Shown here: positions 7,407-15,972 of the stretch, one piece after another
Numbering within the stretch: position 1 is the first letter of the stretch
How the letters are laid out: each line of letters begins with the position of its first letter
Assembly (NCBI RefSeq): GCF_003265345.1
Contig: NZ_QFWW01000006.1
Span: 1 to 54,698, forward strand
DNA: 54,698 bases
DNA from: Lentzea terrae
GTDB lineage: Bacteria > Actinomycetota > Actinomycetes > Mycobacteriales > Pseudonocardiaceae
Direction of reading: 5' to 3'
Program-made: the position numbers and the translations under genes
Notes under the pieces: model-generated
What the model saw: the letters and a program-made list of their open reading frames with translations, nothing else
Told to the model about the DNA's origin: nothing
Database searches by the model: none

Positions 7407-8680
7407 CAGCACACCGCGCACGCGAGGTGGAGCGCTGCCATGCCTTCGGCCTGCACGATTCTCGTTGGCGTGTAGAGGTCTTTGTCGTGCCACAGCGGCG
7501 GGTGTGGGCGGTCTCCCCACTCACGCATGAACTCCGCGCCGCGGATCATCGCCTCGGTGACGTCCTGCCGCGAGTGCGACAGGATCCTGATGGCGTACGC
7601 GGTTTCCTCGTAGGTCCCTTCCCATCTGCCCCACGAGCCGTCGTCTCGCTGTGTCTCCAGCACCCAGTCGACCGCCTTCTTATTGCCTCGCAAGGCATTC
7701 GTCACGCACGCGGTCGCGTAGTAGGCCGAGGCGTGCCACTTGTCGAGCCAGAAGCCTTCTGGTCGCTGCATGTCGCGCAGCCACTCCTCCAGTTGCCGAT
7801 CGTGGCCGAGTGCCTGGAGCACGTGGGCGTTCGTGCTGGTCGACGGGGTGCGCTCGTTCAGGAAGCAGGCGAAGTGGCGGGCTTCCCGGTAGCGGTGGAG
7901 GGCTTCGGTGGTGCGCGGGCTGTCGCACAACGCAAGAGCGTGCAGTGCGGTGGCGGTGTCGTCGGCGTCGGCGGGAAGCCCCGGTCCGCCTGCCGCGCCG
8001 TCTTGGGTGAACGCGGCTTTGATCCGGTCGAGCATGGGATCGGGGACGTCGAGGCCCGCGGACTTCAGGGCGACGATGATCCAGGAACGTTCGAAGAGAG
8101 GGACCGGAACACCTGCGGGGACGGGACCACCGTGGCTGCGCTGGACGGTGTCGAGGTAGTCGAGGCTCGCGCCTGGCCTGGGGCCTTGCAACTGGACAGC
8201 GGTGGCGGCGGGGCTGGCGGCGACGATGCCGTTGACGGTGGTGACCTCGGGGCGGGGACCGAAGATCTCCAGGGTGTGCCAGAGCTTTTCCGGCAGCGGG
8301 CGTTGTCTGAGTGCGTGCAGCGGATGTGGGTCGAGCGGTGTGCGCAAGCCGAGTCTCTCGGCGAGCGCGGGCACGATGAGCTCGACGGCGACCGTGTCCG
8401 GCAGCTTCAGCGGGCGTCTCAGCAGCTTGTGCAGCGCCTCGAGACCTCTGCGCGCTGCTGGGTGCTCTCTGAGCGCGTCAACGGCGCTGAGCGTCGGGAC
8501 CAGCGCGTATTCGCCGGGTCCTCCCCACGTCCCGTCGGAGTGCTGAGTGTCTTGGAGGTAGCGAATTCTGGCTTCGTTCCCCGTGAGCCACGGGGCCAGT
8601 GCGACGAGCCTGCCTGTCTCGTACACAGATGGTGAAACGCCGGTCCAGGGATCGTCGGACAGTTCCGCCAACAGCCTCAT
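7406..8680 (-). CDS. Class II diterpene cyclase (copalyl/halimadienyl diphosphate synthase-like)
   Basis: The 424-residue protein is built of terpene-cyclase alpha-barrel repeats. The class II proton-donor motif DxDD is D238-A-D-D241 (PADADDT). QW-like repeats DGTWGG (about 49) and DGSWGRW near the C-terminus are visible, as are the class II diterpene signatures KWHASAYYATA and KDLYTPTRIVQA. There is no class I DDxxD motif, so it should protonate and cyclise a linear diphosphate such as GGPP without removing the diphosphate. The N-terminus (SPSVYETGRLV) aligns with the usual family start, which supports the ATG at 8680. It is shorter than the roughly 500 residues of Rv3377c-type enzymes. A -10-like TATAGT lies at 8709-8714. 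It is the first gene of a cyclase-P450-UbiA operon. Confidence 0.88.
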   Translation of the reverse strand: MRLLAELSDDPWTGVSPSVYETGRLVALAPWLTGNEARIRYLQDTQHSDGTWGGPGEYALVPTLSAVDALREHPAARRGLEALHKLLRRPLKLPDTVAVELIVPALAERLGLRTPLDPHPLHALRQRPLPEKLWHTLEIFGPRPEVTTVNGIVAASPAATAVQLQGPRPGASLDYLDTVQRSHGGPVPAGVPVPLFERSWIIVALKSAGLDVPDPMLDRIKAAFTQDGAAGGPGLPADADDTATALHALALCDSPRTTEALHRYREARHFACFLNERTPSTSTNAHVLQALGHDRQLEEWLRDMQRPEGFWLDKWHASAYYATACVTNALRGNKKAVDWVLETQRDDGSWGRWEGTYEETAYAIRILSHSRQDVTEAMIRGAEFMREWGDRPHPPLWHDKDLYTPTRIVQAEGMAALHLACAVC

Positions 8681-8831
8681 CGCGGCCCCCGGAGATAGCA
8701 ACTGCGTAACTATATGACCACAGAGAGTAGCACTTCGGGCTGTTGGACCCGCAAGCTTTACCCGTTCAGACGACCAATCTGCGGAGTGGTTCAGCCAGGC
8801 GGATCCTGAAAACGGCGCGAGAGGAGGAGTT

Positions 8832-9242
8832 GTGACCAAAGCGCGCGAGATCATGCACCCCGGAGTGCAGTGTGTGGACGAGGACGCGAGCCTCGTCGAA
8901 GCCGCACGCATGATGCGGGACCTCGACGTCGGATCCCTGCCGATCTGCGGCAAGGACGACCGGCTGCACGGGATCATCACCGACCGCGACATCGTGATTC
9001 GTGCCGTTGCCGCCGGGATGGATCTTTCGACGACCCGTGCCGGTGAGTTCGGCGGCCACGTCCACTGGGTCGATGCCGAGGACTCACTGGCGCACGTCCT
9101 GGAGACGATGGGAGACAACCAGATCCGGCGGTTGCCGGTGATCGAGAACCACCGGCTGGTCGGGATGGTGTCGGAGGCGGACCTGGCGCGGCACCTGCCG
9201 GAGGACCAGCTGGCTTCGTTCGTGGAACGCGTCTACGCCTGA
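8832..9242 (+). CDS. CBS-domain protein
   Basis: The 136-residue protein is a tandem CBS pair (Bateman module): residues about 1-60, with KAREIMHPGVQCVDED and GIITDRDIVIR, and about 75-125, with IRRLPVIENHRLVGMVSEADL. Such stand-alone modules bind adenosine nucleotides and act as energy or redox sensors; in actinobacteria many are dormancy or stress associated. A strong GAGGAGG lies just before the GTG start. It is monocistronic, followed at once by a strong terminator. The partner protein is unknown. Confidence 0.9.
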   Translation: MTKAREIMHPGVQCVDEDASLVEAARMMRDLDVGSLPICGKDDRLHGIITDRDIVIRAVAAGMDLSTTRAGEFGGHVHWVDAEDSLAHVLETMGDNQIRRLPVIENHRLVGMVSEADLARHLPEDQLASFVERVYA

Positions 9243-9249
9243 ACGCACG

Positions 9250-9288
9250 CCGCAGCCCGCCGGGATCACGGCGGGCTGCGGCTTTGTG
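9250..9288 (+). terminator. Intrinsic terminator after the CBS gene
   Basis: A perfect 12-bp GC-rich stem (9250-9261 with 9270-9281) with an 8-nt loop starts eight bases after the stop codon and is followed by CTTTGTG, a short T-rich tail. It faces the 3' end of the minus-strand tRNA array and may stop transcription from both sides. Confidence 0.8.
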
Positions 9289-9297
9289 CGGGAGGTG

Positions 9298-9372
9298 TGG
9301 TCGTCCGACCAGGTTTCGAACCTGGGACCCTCTGTTTGTAAGACAGACGCTCTTCCGCTGAGCTACCGGACG
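9298..9372 (-). tRNA. tRNA-Val (anticodon TAC), CCA encoded
   Basis: A 72-nt cloverleaf plus encoded CCA. Acceptor CGTCCGG pairs with TCGGACG, and the D-arm, T-arm (CCAGG/CCTGG) and anticodon stem (TCTGT/ACAGA) are all intact; the loop CTTACAA gives TAC. Base pair C1-G72 is unusual for a valine tRNA (bacterial tRNA-Pro normally has it). Last member of the array in the transcription direction, one base from the next tRNA. Confidence 0.85.
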
Positions 9373-9373
9373 G

Positions 9374-9450
9374 TGGTCGTCCCGCCAGGACTTGAACCTG
9401 GGACCTACCGCGTATCAGACGGACGCTCTCTCCAGCTGAGCTACGGGACG
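9374..9450 (-). tRNA. tRNA-Ile-like (anticodon GAT), CCA encoded
   Basis: A 74-nt cloverleaf plus encoded CCA. The acceptor CGTCCCG/CGGGACG is perfect, as are the D-arm and T-arm. The anticodon loop CTGATAC reads GAT, but the stem TCCGT/GCGGT has a T-T mismatch at 27-43 and a T-G pair at 31-39. It also starts with C1-G72, which is atypical for isoleucine. It looks like an accessory, non-housekeeping tRNA. Confidence 0.72.
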
Positions 9451-9454
9451 ACAG

Positions 9455-9523
9455 TGGAAGACGAGGGTGTCGAACCCTCCAGGGCGATCTTGCAAGGATC
9501 ACCTGCGCGCCGGCGCGTCCCCC
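9455..9523 (-). tRNA. tRNA-like gene, anticodon TGC (Ala), shortened D-arm
   Basis: A 69-nt tRNA-like gene. Acceptor GGGGGAC pairs with GTCTTCC using two G-T pairs. The anticodon stem TGATC/GATCG closes the loop CTTGCAA (TGC), and the T-arm GAGGG TTCGACA CCCTC is canonical. Only 15 nt separate the acceptor from the anticodon stem (19-20 or more is normal), and the conserved U8 is absent, so the D-arm is minimal. No CCA is encoded. It is either a degenerate gene or a genuinely non-canonical tRNA. Confidence 0.55.
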
Positions 9524-9544
9524 GATGCAGTTGTGGTGGTGCAG

Positions 9545-9617
9545 TGCCCTCACCAGGATTCGAACCTGGACTGGACGCGTTCTGAGCGCGTTGCCTCTGC
9601 CGTTGGGCTACGAGGGC
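9545..9617 (-). tRNA. tRNA with Leu anticodon CAG on a type I body
   Basis: A 73-nt complete cloverleaf. The acceptor GCCCTCG/TGAGGGC, the perfect anticodon stem ACGCG/CGCGT around CTCAGAA (CAG), and the T-arm CCAGG/CCTGG are all intact, with discriminator A73. The variable region is only 5 nt (CCAGT). Normal bacterial tRNA-Leu is type II with a long variable arm, so charging by LeuRS is doubtful. No CCA is encoded. One base separates it from the next tRNA. Confidence 0.75.
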
Positions 9618-9618
9618 G

Positions 9619-9692
9619 TGCGGATCCGGGGAGTCGAACCCCGACTGTCATGGCCCTCAACCATGTGCCTCTGCCAGTTGGGCTAGATCCAC
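9619..9692 (-). tRNA. tRNA with Leu anticodon GAG on a type I body
   Basis: A 74-nt complete cloverleaf. The acceptor GTGGATC/GATCCGC, the anticodon stem CATGG/CCATG around TTGAGGG (GAG) and the T-arm CGGGG/CCCCG are intact, with discriminator A73. The variable region is 5 nt (ACAGT), so like its neighbour it lacks the long arm of genuine tRNA-Leu. The two share D-arm sequence (GCCCAAC, GGCAGAGGCA) and may derive from one ancestor. No CCA is encoded. Confidence 0.75.
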
Positions 9693-9701
9693 TTCAAAGC
9701 G

Positions 9702-9774
9702 AGCGGCCGGAGGGCATCGAACCCTCTGCTTCGGTTTGGAAGACCGACGTGTCCGCCGAGTTCACCACGACCGC
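9702..9774 (-). tRNA. tRNA-Gly (anticodon TCC)
   Basis: A 73-nt cloverleaf. The acceptor GCGGTCG/CGGCCGC, the anticodon stem TCGGT/ACCGA around CTTCCAA (TCC) and the T-arm GAGGG/CCCTC are intact. Discriminator T73 is typical of bacterial tRNA-Gly. The D-stem has one mismatch and the variable loop is 4 nt. No CCA is encoded. Confidence 0.78.
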
Positions 9775-9794
9775 GTGTGTATTTGGTTGTGTCG

Positions 9795-9863
9795 CACCGA
9801 CGGAAGGAGTCGAACCCTCGGGAAACGGGTTTGGAATCCGTTCCGCTTCCGAAGCTCGTCGGC
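9795..9863 (-). tRNA. tRNA-like gene, anticodon CCA (Trp), shortened D-arm
   Basis: A 69-nt tRNA-like gene, first in the array. The acceptor GCCGACG/CGTCGGT and the T-arm GAGGG/CCTTC pair. The anticodon stem ACGGA/CCCGT has an A-C mismatch next to the loop TTCCAAA (CCA), and G73 matches tryptophan identity. The D region is only 15 nt, folding as GCTT-CGG-AAGC. It is the same length as the other short member, so the truncation looks like a shared design rather than random decay. No CCA is encoded. Confidence 0.55.
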
Positions 9864-9876
9864 ATTGATACCGCGC

Positions 9877-9910
9877 AAAAAGAAAACCGCCCATGGTTTC
9901 CCGTGGGCGG
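9877..9910 (-). terminator. Terminator or attenuator upstream of the tRNA array
   Basis: On the minus strand a 7-bp stem (CCGCCCA 9887-9893 with TGGGCGG 9904-9910, 10-nt loop) is followed by TTTTCTTTTT, a good T-tract. It lies between the small membrane peptide gene and the first tRNA-like gene. It could end the peptide transcript or act as an attenuator for read-through into the array. Confidence 0.7.
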
Positions 9911-9915
9911 CTCCG

Positions 9916-9941
9916 AGGTCATGACCTGGGGATCAGGTCAT
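9916..9941. repeat. Overlapping palindromes after the small peptide gene
   Basis: AGGTCATGACCT (9916-9927) is a perfect 12-bp palindrome. It overlaps a second hairpin, ATGACCTG/CAGGTCAT (9921-9928 with 9934-9941, 5-nt loop). The second arm covers the stop codon of the small peptide gene. Three copies of the half-site lie in 26 bp, which suggests a protein-binding site or alternative RNA hairpins. Confidence 0.55.
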
Positions 9942-10027
9942 GGCGTGGAGCCCCACGCCAGCGCCAGCAGCACGCCGGCGACGAAGGCGAGAATTCGCCA
10001 ACCCGCAAGCTCCGCCTTGGCAAGCAT
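9938..10027 (-). CDS. Small membrane peptide (29 residues)
   Basis: This short reading frame encodes MLAKAELAGWRILAF followed by a valine/leucine/alanine stretch ending ALAWGSTP, that is, one predicted transmembrane helix of about 20 residues. A strong GGAGGA ribosome binding site lies six bases before the ATG, and a promoter-like TTGCGA-18 bp-TAACTT lies about 50 bp upstream. Palindromes and a terminator directly follow. No family was recognised. Size and shape are like a toxin-type or regulatory membrane peptide, but nothing proves this. The good initiation signals are the main evidence that it is real. Confidence 0.5.
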   Translation of the reverse strand: MLAKAELAGWRILAFVAGVLLALAWGSTP

Positions 10028-10170
10028 GTCTTCCTCCGGTTGATCTCTGTCGTTCGTGATGGGATCAAGTTAGGTGACGGCCGGACAGGGTCGCAACGCA
10101 TTTAATCGAGTTCGGTGTGGTGTCCCAAAGGGTAGGAGCCTCCCTTTCAGGCGGCCCCTCCGCGCAGATA

Positions 10171-10755
10171 TCAGGGCAAGATGGTGGCGGTCGCTGCCTC
10201 GAGCCGGAGCGACTGGCTGGTGGTGCCCGCGAACCTGGTCTGGGCCGGACCGACGCAGCCGTAGCCCTGCCGCCCGTAGTTCTGGCCGTGCGCCTCGTTG
10301 CAGGTCCAACGGGTCGTGTGACCGAACTTGAACCCCTCCATCCGGAGGAACTGGCCGGTCGTGCCGATCGCGAACTCCCGCGCGTCGTCCGCGCAGCGCA
10401 GGCCCTGCCAGCCGTAGTCCTGGCCGTGTGCTTCGGCGCAGGTCTTGCCGCCGGTGTTGTAGCCCACGATCAGGATGGCTTCGAGGCGCCGGAACTCGCC
10501 GGTGGTACCTGCCCAGGCCCAGTCGCCGTCGTCGCTGCAGTCCGCGGCCTGCCAACCGTGGTCCTGCACGTGCCCGGCGAAGCAGACGACGGGACCGGCC
10601 GCGGCGGTGAAGATCGGAAAGGCGGGCCTGGTCCGCCACGCTTCGGCGCTGATTCCGGCAGGCGGTTTCTCGGTGTCCGCGTTGGCTGGCGCGACCACCA
10701 ATCCGGCAAAGGCGAGTGCGGTCGTCAAGCACACCGCGATACGTCTGATGAGCAT
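10171..10755 (-). CDS. Secreted ChW-repeat protein
   Basis: A 194-residue exported protein. A Sec signal peptide covers residues about 1-27 (two arginines, then ALAFAGLVV, cleavage after ANA). The mature part is three repeats of about 40 residues, each with a C-x2-AHGQDYGWQ-like core and a GTTGQFLRMEG-like end; this is the ChW (clostridial hydrophobic W) repeat pattern, known from cell-surface proteins of Clostridium and Streptomyces. Each repeat has a cysteine pair, suggesting disulphides outside the cell. The ATG at 10755 has AGGTG six bases upstream; a GTG at 10764 is possible. The role could be adhesion or binding of a surface glycan; this is not determined. Confidence 0.75.
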   Translation of the reverse strand: MLIRRIAVCLTTALAFAGLVVAPANADTEKPPAGISAEAWRTRPAFPIFTAAAGPVVCFAGHVQDHGWQAADCSDDGDWAWAGTTGEFRRLEAILIVGYNTGGKTCAEAHGQDYGWQGLRCADDAREFAIGTTGQFLRMEGFKFGHTTRWTCNEAHGQNYGRQGYGCVGPAQTRFAGTTSQSLRLEAATATILP

Positions 10756-10985
10756 TGTCTGCACCTGACTTCAAGAGTAGGAAATGAACCCGTGAAAGAA
10801 GTCGGGCATGCGCGTCTACCGGCCGCTACCTGCAACGATGCGTCCGCCTTGCGAACAGAAGGCGTGAACCGGAATCCCCCATGGCCCCCAGCAAGCATCA
10901 TCCACCATTCCAGGTGGGTCCGAGGTCGTCACTAGGGCTTTCGGCCTAATAATTGTTTGGACAAAACAAAACGGGAACTGGGTCC

Positions 10986-11453
10986 TCAGTTGATCGGCGT
11001 GCGCAGTTCGGCCGCGCGTGCGGCGCCGAACCGGGCCGTCTGGAAAGCGAACTTCAGCGGCACGGCCGACTGCGGCCCGCCCGGATCGTCGGAACTCAGT
11101 TCGGCGGTCGCGCGGTCGTCGTTCAGGATGAGCTTCGTCAGCTGGGGCCTCGTCTGCGTGACGGTGGTGGTGCCGTCGGCTCTCACGTACTTGCTCGACG
11201 TGTTCACCGTGACGAGGCCTTGCTCGACCATGAACGACATGATGCTGCGGCCCGTGCCGGAGCGGAGCTGGGCGGGATCGGCCTTGGCCCGCAGCACGTA
11301 CACGGTTGCGCGCGGGCCGGTGGGGAGTGCGGCCGCCAGCTGGTCCTCGGTGCTCGTCAACGCGTGTTTGCGGAGCTCGTCGAAGCGGGCGAAAGCGCTG
11401 CTGGAGATCAGTTCGAGTGCTGCGTCGCGGTTCTTGGCGTTGACTGCTGCCAC
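10986..11453 (-). CDS. Hypothetical protein, start uncertain
   Basis: A 155-residue product without a recognised family, rich in Ala, Thr and Arg, soluble in its visible part. Codon use has strong third-position GC, so the frame is probably coding. The GTG start at 11453 has no ribosome binding site. The frame stays open upstream, reading LFVVSASCG before the GTG, which resembles a lipoprotein signal end, but no start codon occurs before the sufT stop codon in that frame. The gene may therefore be leaderless, mis-started or missing its 5' end. It lies downstream of the suf terminator on the same strand. Confidence 0.5.
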   Translation of the reverse strand: MAAVNAKNRDAALELISSSAFARFDELRKHALTSTEDQLAAALPTGPRATVYVLRAKADPAQLRSGTGRSIMSFMVEQGLVTVNTSSKYVRADGTTTVTQTRPQLTKLILNDDRATAELSSDDPGGPQSAVPLKFAFQTARFGAARAAELRTPIN

Positions 11454-11500
11454 GTAGAGGTCGGAGCGTAAGCGAGCGAGGTCGCCGCAGGAGGCCGAAA

Positions 11501-11537
11501 CAACGAAAAGGCGCGCACCCCGAGCGGGGTGCGCGCC
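11501..11537 (-). terminator. suf operon terminator
   Basis: A perfect 12-bp stem (GGCGCGCACCCC 11510-11521 with 11526-11537), a GAGC loop and, on the minus strand, the tail TTTTCGTTG. It begins 12 bp after the sufT stop codon. Confidence 0.9.
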
Positions 11538-11549
11538 TGGTCGAGCCGA

Positions 11550-11942
11550 TCAGACGGTGAAGCCGAGCGCCCGCAGCTGCTCGCGGCCGTCGTCGGTGAT
11601 CTTCTCCGGACCCCACGGCGGCATCCACACCCAGTTGATGCGGAAGTCCTTCACCAGGCCGCCGCCGGCGCCACCGGTGAGAGCCGCCTTCGTCTGGTCC
11701 TCGATGACGTCGGTCAGCGGACAGGCCGCGGACGTCAGCGTCATGTCGATGGTGGCGATGTTCTCCTCGTCGACGCGGATGTCGTAGACGAGGCCCAGGT
11801 CGACGACGTTGATGCCGAGCTCTGGGTCGACGACGTCGCGCATCGCCTCTTCCACGTCGTCCAGTGCGGCGACATCGGCCTTGGGCTCGAAGACCGGCAT
11901 GCCTTCCGCGCCGCGAACGACCTCTTCCGACTCGGTGCTCAT
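11550..11942 (-). CDS. sufT: SufT-like DUF59/MIP18 Fe-S assembly protein
   Basis: A 130-residue DUF59 (MIP18/PaaD-like) protein. The core VVDPELGINVVDLGLVYDI (about 37-55) and the LTSAACPLTD motif with its conserved cysteine (about 75) are clear, as is the C-terminal VWMPPWGPEKIT. SufT proteins help late steps of Fe-S cluster maturation or transfer. It is the last gene of the suf operon. Its ATG overlaps the sufU stop by 4 bp (ATGA), so the two are probably co-translated. An acidic N-terminal extension of about 25 residues precedes the domain. Confidence 0.9.
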   Translation of the reverse strand: MSTESEEVVRGAEGMPVFEPKADVAALDDVEEAMRDVVDPELGINVVDLGLVYDIRVDEENIATIDMTLTSAACPLTDVIEDQTKAALTGGAGGGLVKDFRINWVWMPPWGPEKITDDGREQLRALGFTV

Positions 11943-12378
11943 GCTGCTCCCTGGCTTCGTGCTACTGCGTCCTTGAACGCCATCCAGCCCAGCAGCGCGC
12001 ACTTCACGCGCGCCGGGTACTTCGCGACGCCGGCGAAGGCGATGCCGTCCTCCAGGACGTCCTCGTCGGGCTCCACCTGGCCGCGGCCCTGCATCAGCTC
12101 GACGAAGGCGTCCATCTTCTTGAACGCCTCGCCCACCGGCTTACCCACGACGAGGTCGGTCAACACCGACGTGGAGGCCTGGCTGATCGAGCAGCCCTGG
12201 CCGTCGTAGGAGACGTCCTGCACCACGTCGTCGACCACGTGGACGCGCAGCGTCACCTCGTCGCCGCAGGTCGGGTTGACCTGGAACGACTCCGCGTCGT
12301 AGGGCGAGCGCAGGCCTCGGCCGTGCGGGTTCTTGTAGTGGTCCAGGATGATCTCCTGGTACATCTGCTGGAGCTGCA

Positions 12379-12379
<1 letters not shown>
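11939..12379 (-). CDS. sufU: SufU Fe-S scaffold / sulfur-transfer protein
   Basis: A 146-residue zinc-type SufU. The conserved Zn/S ligands are seen in NPTCGDEV, GQGCSISQAS and the late KCALLGW, with YKNPHGRG near the N-terminus. It accepts sulfur from SufS and passes it to the SufBCD scaffold in Gram-positive bacteria. Its ATG shares bases with the sufS stop (TGATG), and it overlaps sufT downstream by 4 bp. Confidence 0.95.
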
Positions 12380-14474
<2,095 letters not shown>

Positions 14475-14502
14475 GACTACCTGTATCTCCTGGTACTTAA
14501 AG

Positions 14503-14817
14503 TCAGTTCGTGGTGACGGTGACGTCGACGAACACGTCGCCGTCACGGATGTCGACGGCGTAGACGTCGACCGGTTCGGTCGCGGGCAGCGAGTTGGGCT
14601 TGCCGGTCTCCAGGTCGAAGCACGACCCGTGCAACCAGCACTCGATCCCCTTGCGAGAGACCTCGCCCTCGCTCAACGACACTGCAGCGTGCGAGCAGAG
14701 ATCGGCCAGCGCGTGCACCCGCTCGCCGTTGCGCACCAGGACGACATCGACATCATCGACGTTGGCGGCGAACGGCTTGCGGTCGTCCAGTTCGGACAGT
14801 GCACACACCTTGATCAC
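14503..14817 (-). CDS. Rieske-type [2Fe-2S] ferredoxin of the suf operon
   Basis: A 104-residue small Rieske ferredoxin. The cluster ligands are C-x-H (CSH) and C-x2-H (CWLH), about 17 residues apart, the spacing of a dioxygenase-type Rieske fold. It is part of many actinobacterial suf operons and may supply electrons for cluster assembly; its exact partner is unknown. The GTG start overlaps the sufD stop by 4 bp. Confidence 0.93.
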   Translation of the reverse strand: MIKVCALSELDDRKPFAANVDDVDVVLVRNGERVHALADLCSHAAVSLSEGEVSRKGIECWLHGSCFDLETGKPNSLPATEPVDVYAVDIRDGDVFVDVTVTTN

Positions 14818-15971
14818 GCCCCGACCGCCTCGAGCTCTGCCTCGATGGCGGCCTCGAGGCGCTCGCGCACCTCGGGAACGGCGATCTTCGCGATCAGCTC
14901 CTGGAAGAAGCCGCGCACGACGAGACGGCGTGCCTGCTCCTCCGGGATGCCGCGCGCCTGCAGGTAGAACAGCTGCTCGTCGTCGAACCGGCCGGTGGCG
15001 CTGGCGTGGCCCGCGCCCTCGATCTCGCCGGTCTCGATCTCCAGGTTCGGCACCGAGTCGGCACGCGCACCATCGGTGAGGATCAGGTTCCGGTTCAGCT
15101 CGAACGTCTCGGTGCCCTCGGCCGCCACGCGGATCAGCACGTCGCCGATCCACACCGCGTGCGCGCCGTCGCCCTGCAGCGCGCCCTTGTAGACGACGTT
15201 GCTGCGGCAGTTCGGCTGCCCGTGGTCGATGAACGGCCGGTGCTCCTGGTGCTGTCCCGCGTCCGCGAAGTACAGACCGAACAGCTCCGCGTCGCCGCCG
15301 CGGCCCGCGTACTGCACGACCGGGGTGACGCGGACGACGTCGCCGCCCAGGGTCACGACCGTGTGCCGCAGGGTCGCGTCACGACCGAGCTTCATGTGGT
15401 GCTGCGAGACGTGCACGGCGTCGTCGGCCCAGTCGTGGATGGTGATCACCGTGAGGTGCGCGCCGTCCGCGACGAGGAACTCGACGTTGTCCGCGTACGC
15501 GCCGGAACCGCGGAAGTCCAGGATCACGGTGCCCTCGGCGAACTGCGAGGCCTTGACCTGGATGTGGCCGTACGCGACGGCGCCCGCGCCGGGGCCGGTC
15601 ACCGTGACGGTGGTCGGCTCGGACTTCGCGTCACCGGGCAGCGTCACCACGGTGGCGTTCTCGAACGACGAGTACGCCTGCGCCGCGACGCGGTCACCGG
15701 GCACACCGGCGGTGCCGAGCCGCGAGTCGTCACGACCCACGGTCTCGACGGTGACACCGGAAGCGGCGTTCACCTCAACGGCAGCGGAACCCGTTGCCGC
15801 AGCGCCGGAGTGCAGACCGGCCAGACGCTTGAGAGGCGTGAAACGCCAGATCTCCTCACGACCGCCCGGCACCTCGAACGCGTTCACGTCGTAGGACGTG
15901 AAGTGCTCGGCGCGCGAGGTGACCGGAACGACAGCACCGTGGGAGTGAGGTTGAGTCGACAGGGCGGCCAT
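14814..15971 (-). CDS. sufD: SufD Fe-S scaffold subunit
   Basis: A 385-residue SufB/SufD-type beta-helix protein. The family C-terminus is clear: HASATGRFDDEQLFYLQARG and then VRGFFQELIAKI. The N-terminal EIWRFTPLKRL motif is typical of actinobacterial SufD. It forms the SufBC2D scaffold. Its start lies one base after the sufB stop and its end overlaps the Rieske start. Confidence 0.95.
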   Translation of the reverse strand: MAALSTQPHSHGAVVPVTSRAEHFTSYDVNAFEVPGGREEIWRFTPLKRLAGLHSGAAATGSAAVEVNAASGVTVETVGRDDSRLGTAGVPGDRVAAQAYSSFENATVVTLPGDAKSEPTTVTVTGPGAGAVAYGHIQVKASQFAEGTVILDFRGSGAYADNVEFLVADGAHLTVITIHDWADDAVHVSQHHMKLGRDATLRHTVVTLGGDVVRVTPVVQYAGRGGDAELFGLYFADAGQHQEHRPFIDHGQPNCRSNVVYKGALQGDGAHAVWIGDVLIRVAAEGTETFELNRNLILTDGARADSVPNLEIETGEIEGAGHASATGRFDDEQLFYLQARGIPEEQARRLVVRGFFQELIAKIAVPEVRERLEAAIEAELEAVGA

Positions 15972-15972
15972 G

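Noticed and set aside
9298..9863. Possible CRISPR array because of regularly spaced similar segments
   Set aside because: The regular segments are T-arms of tRNAs; there are no identical direct repeats with unique spacers and no cas genes.
9286..9868. Two plus-strand open frames of about 100-130 residues across the tRNA array
   Set aside because: They are translations of the tRNA complements (repeated PxxFEPG-like runs come from T-arms); the tRNA folds explain the sequence.
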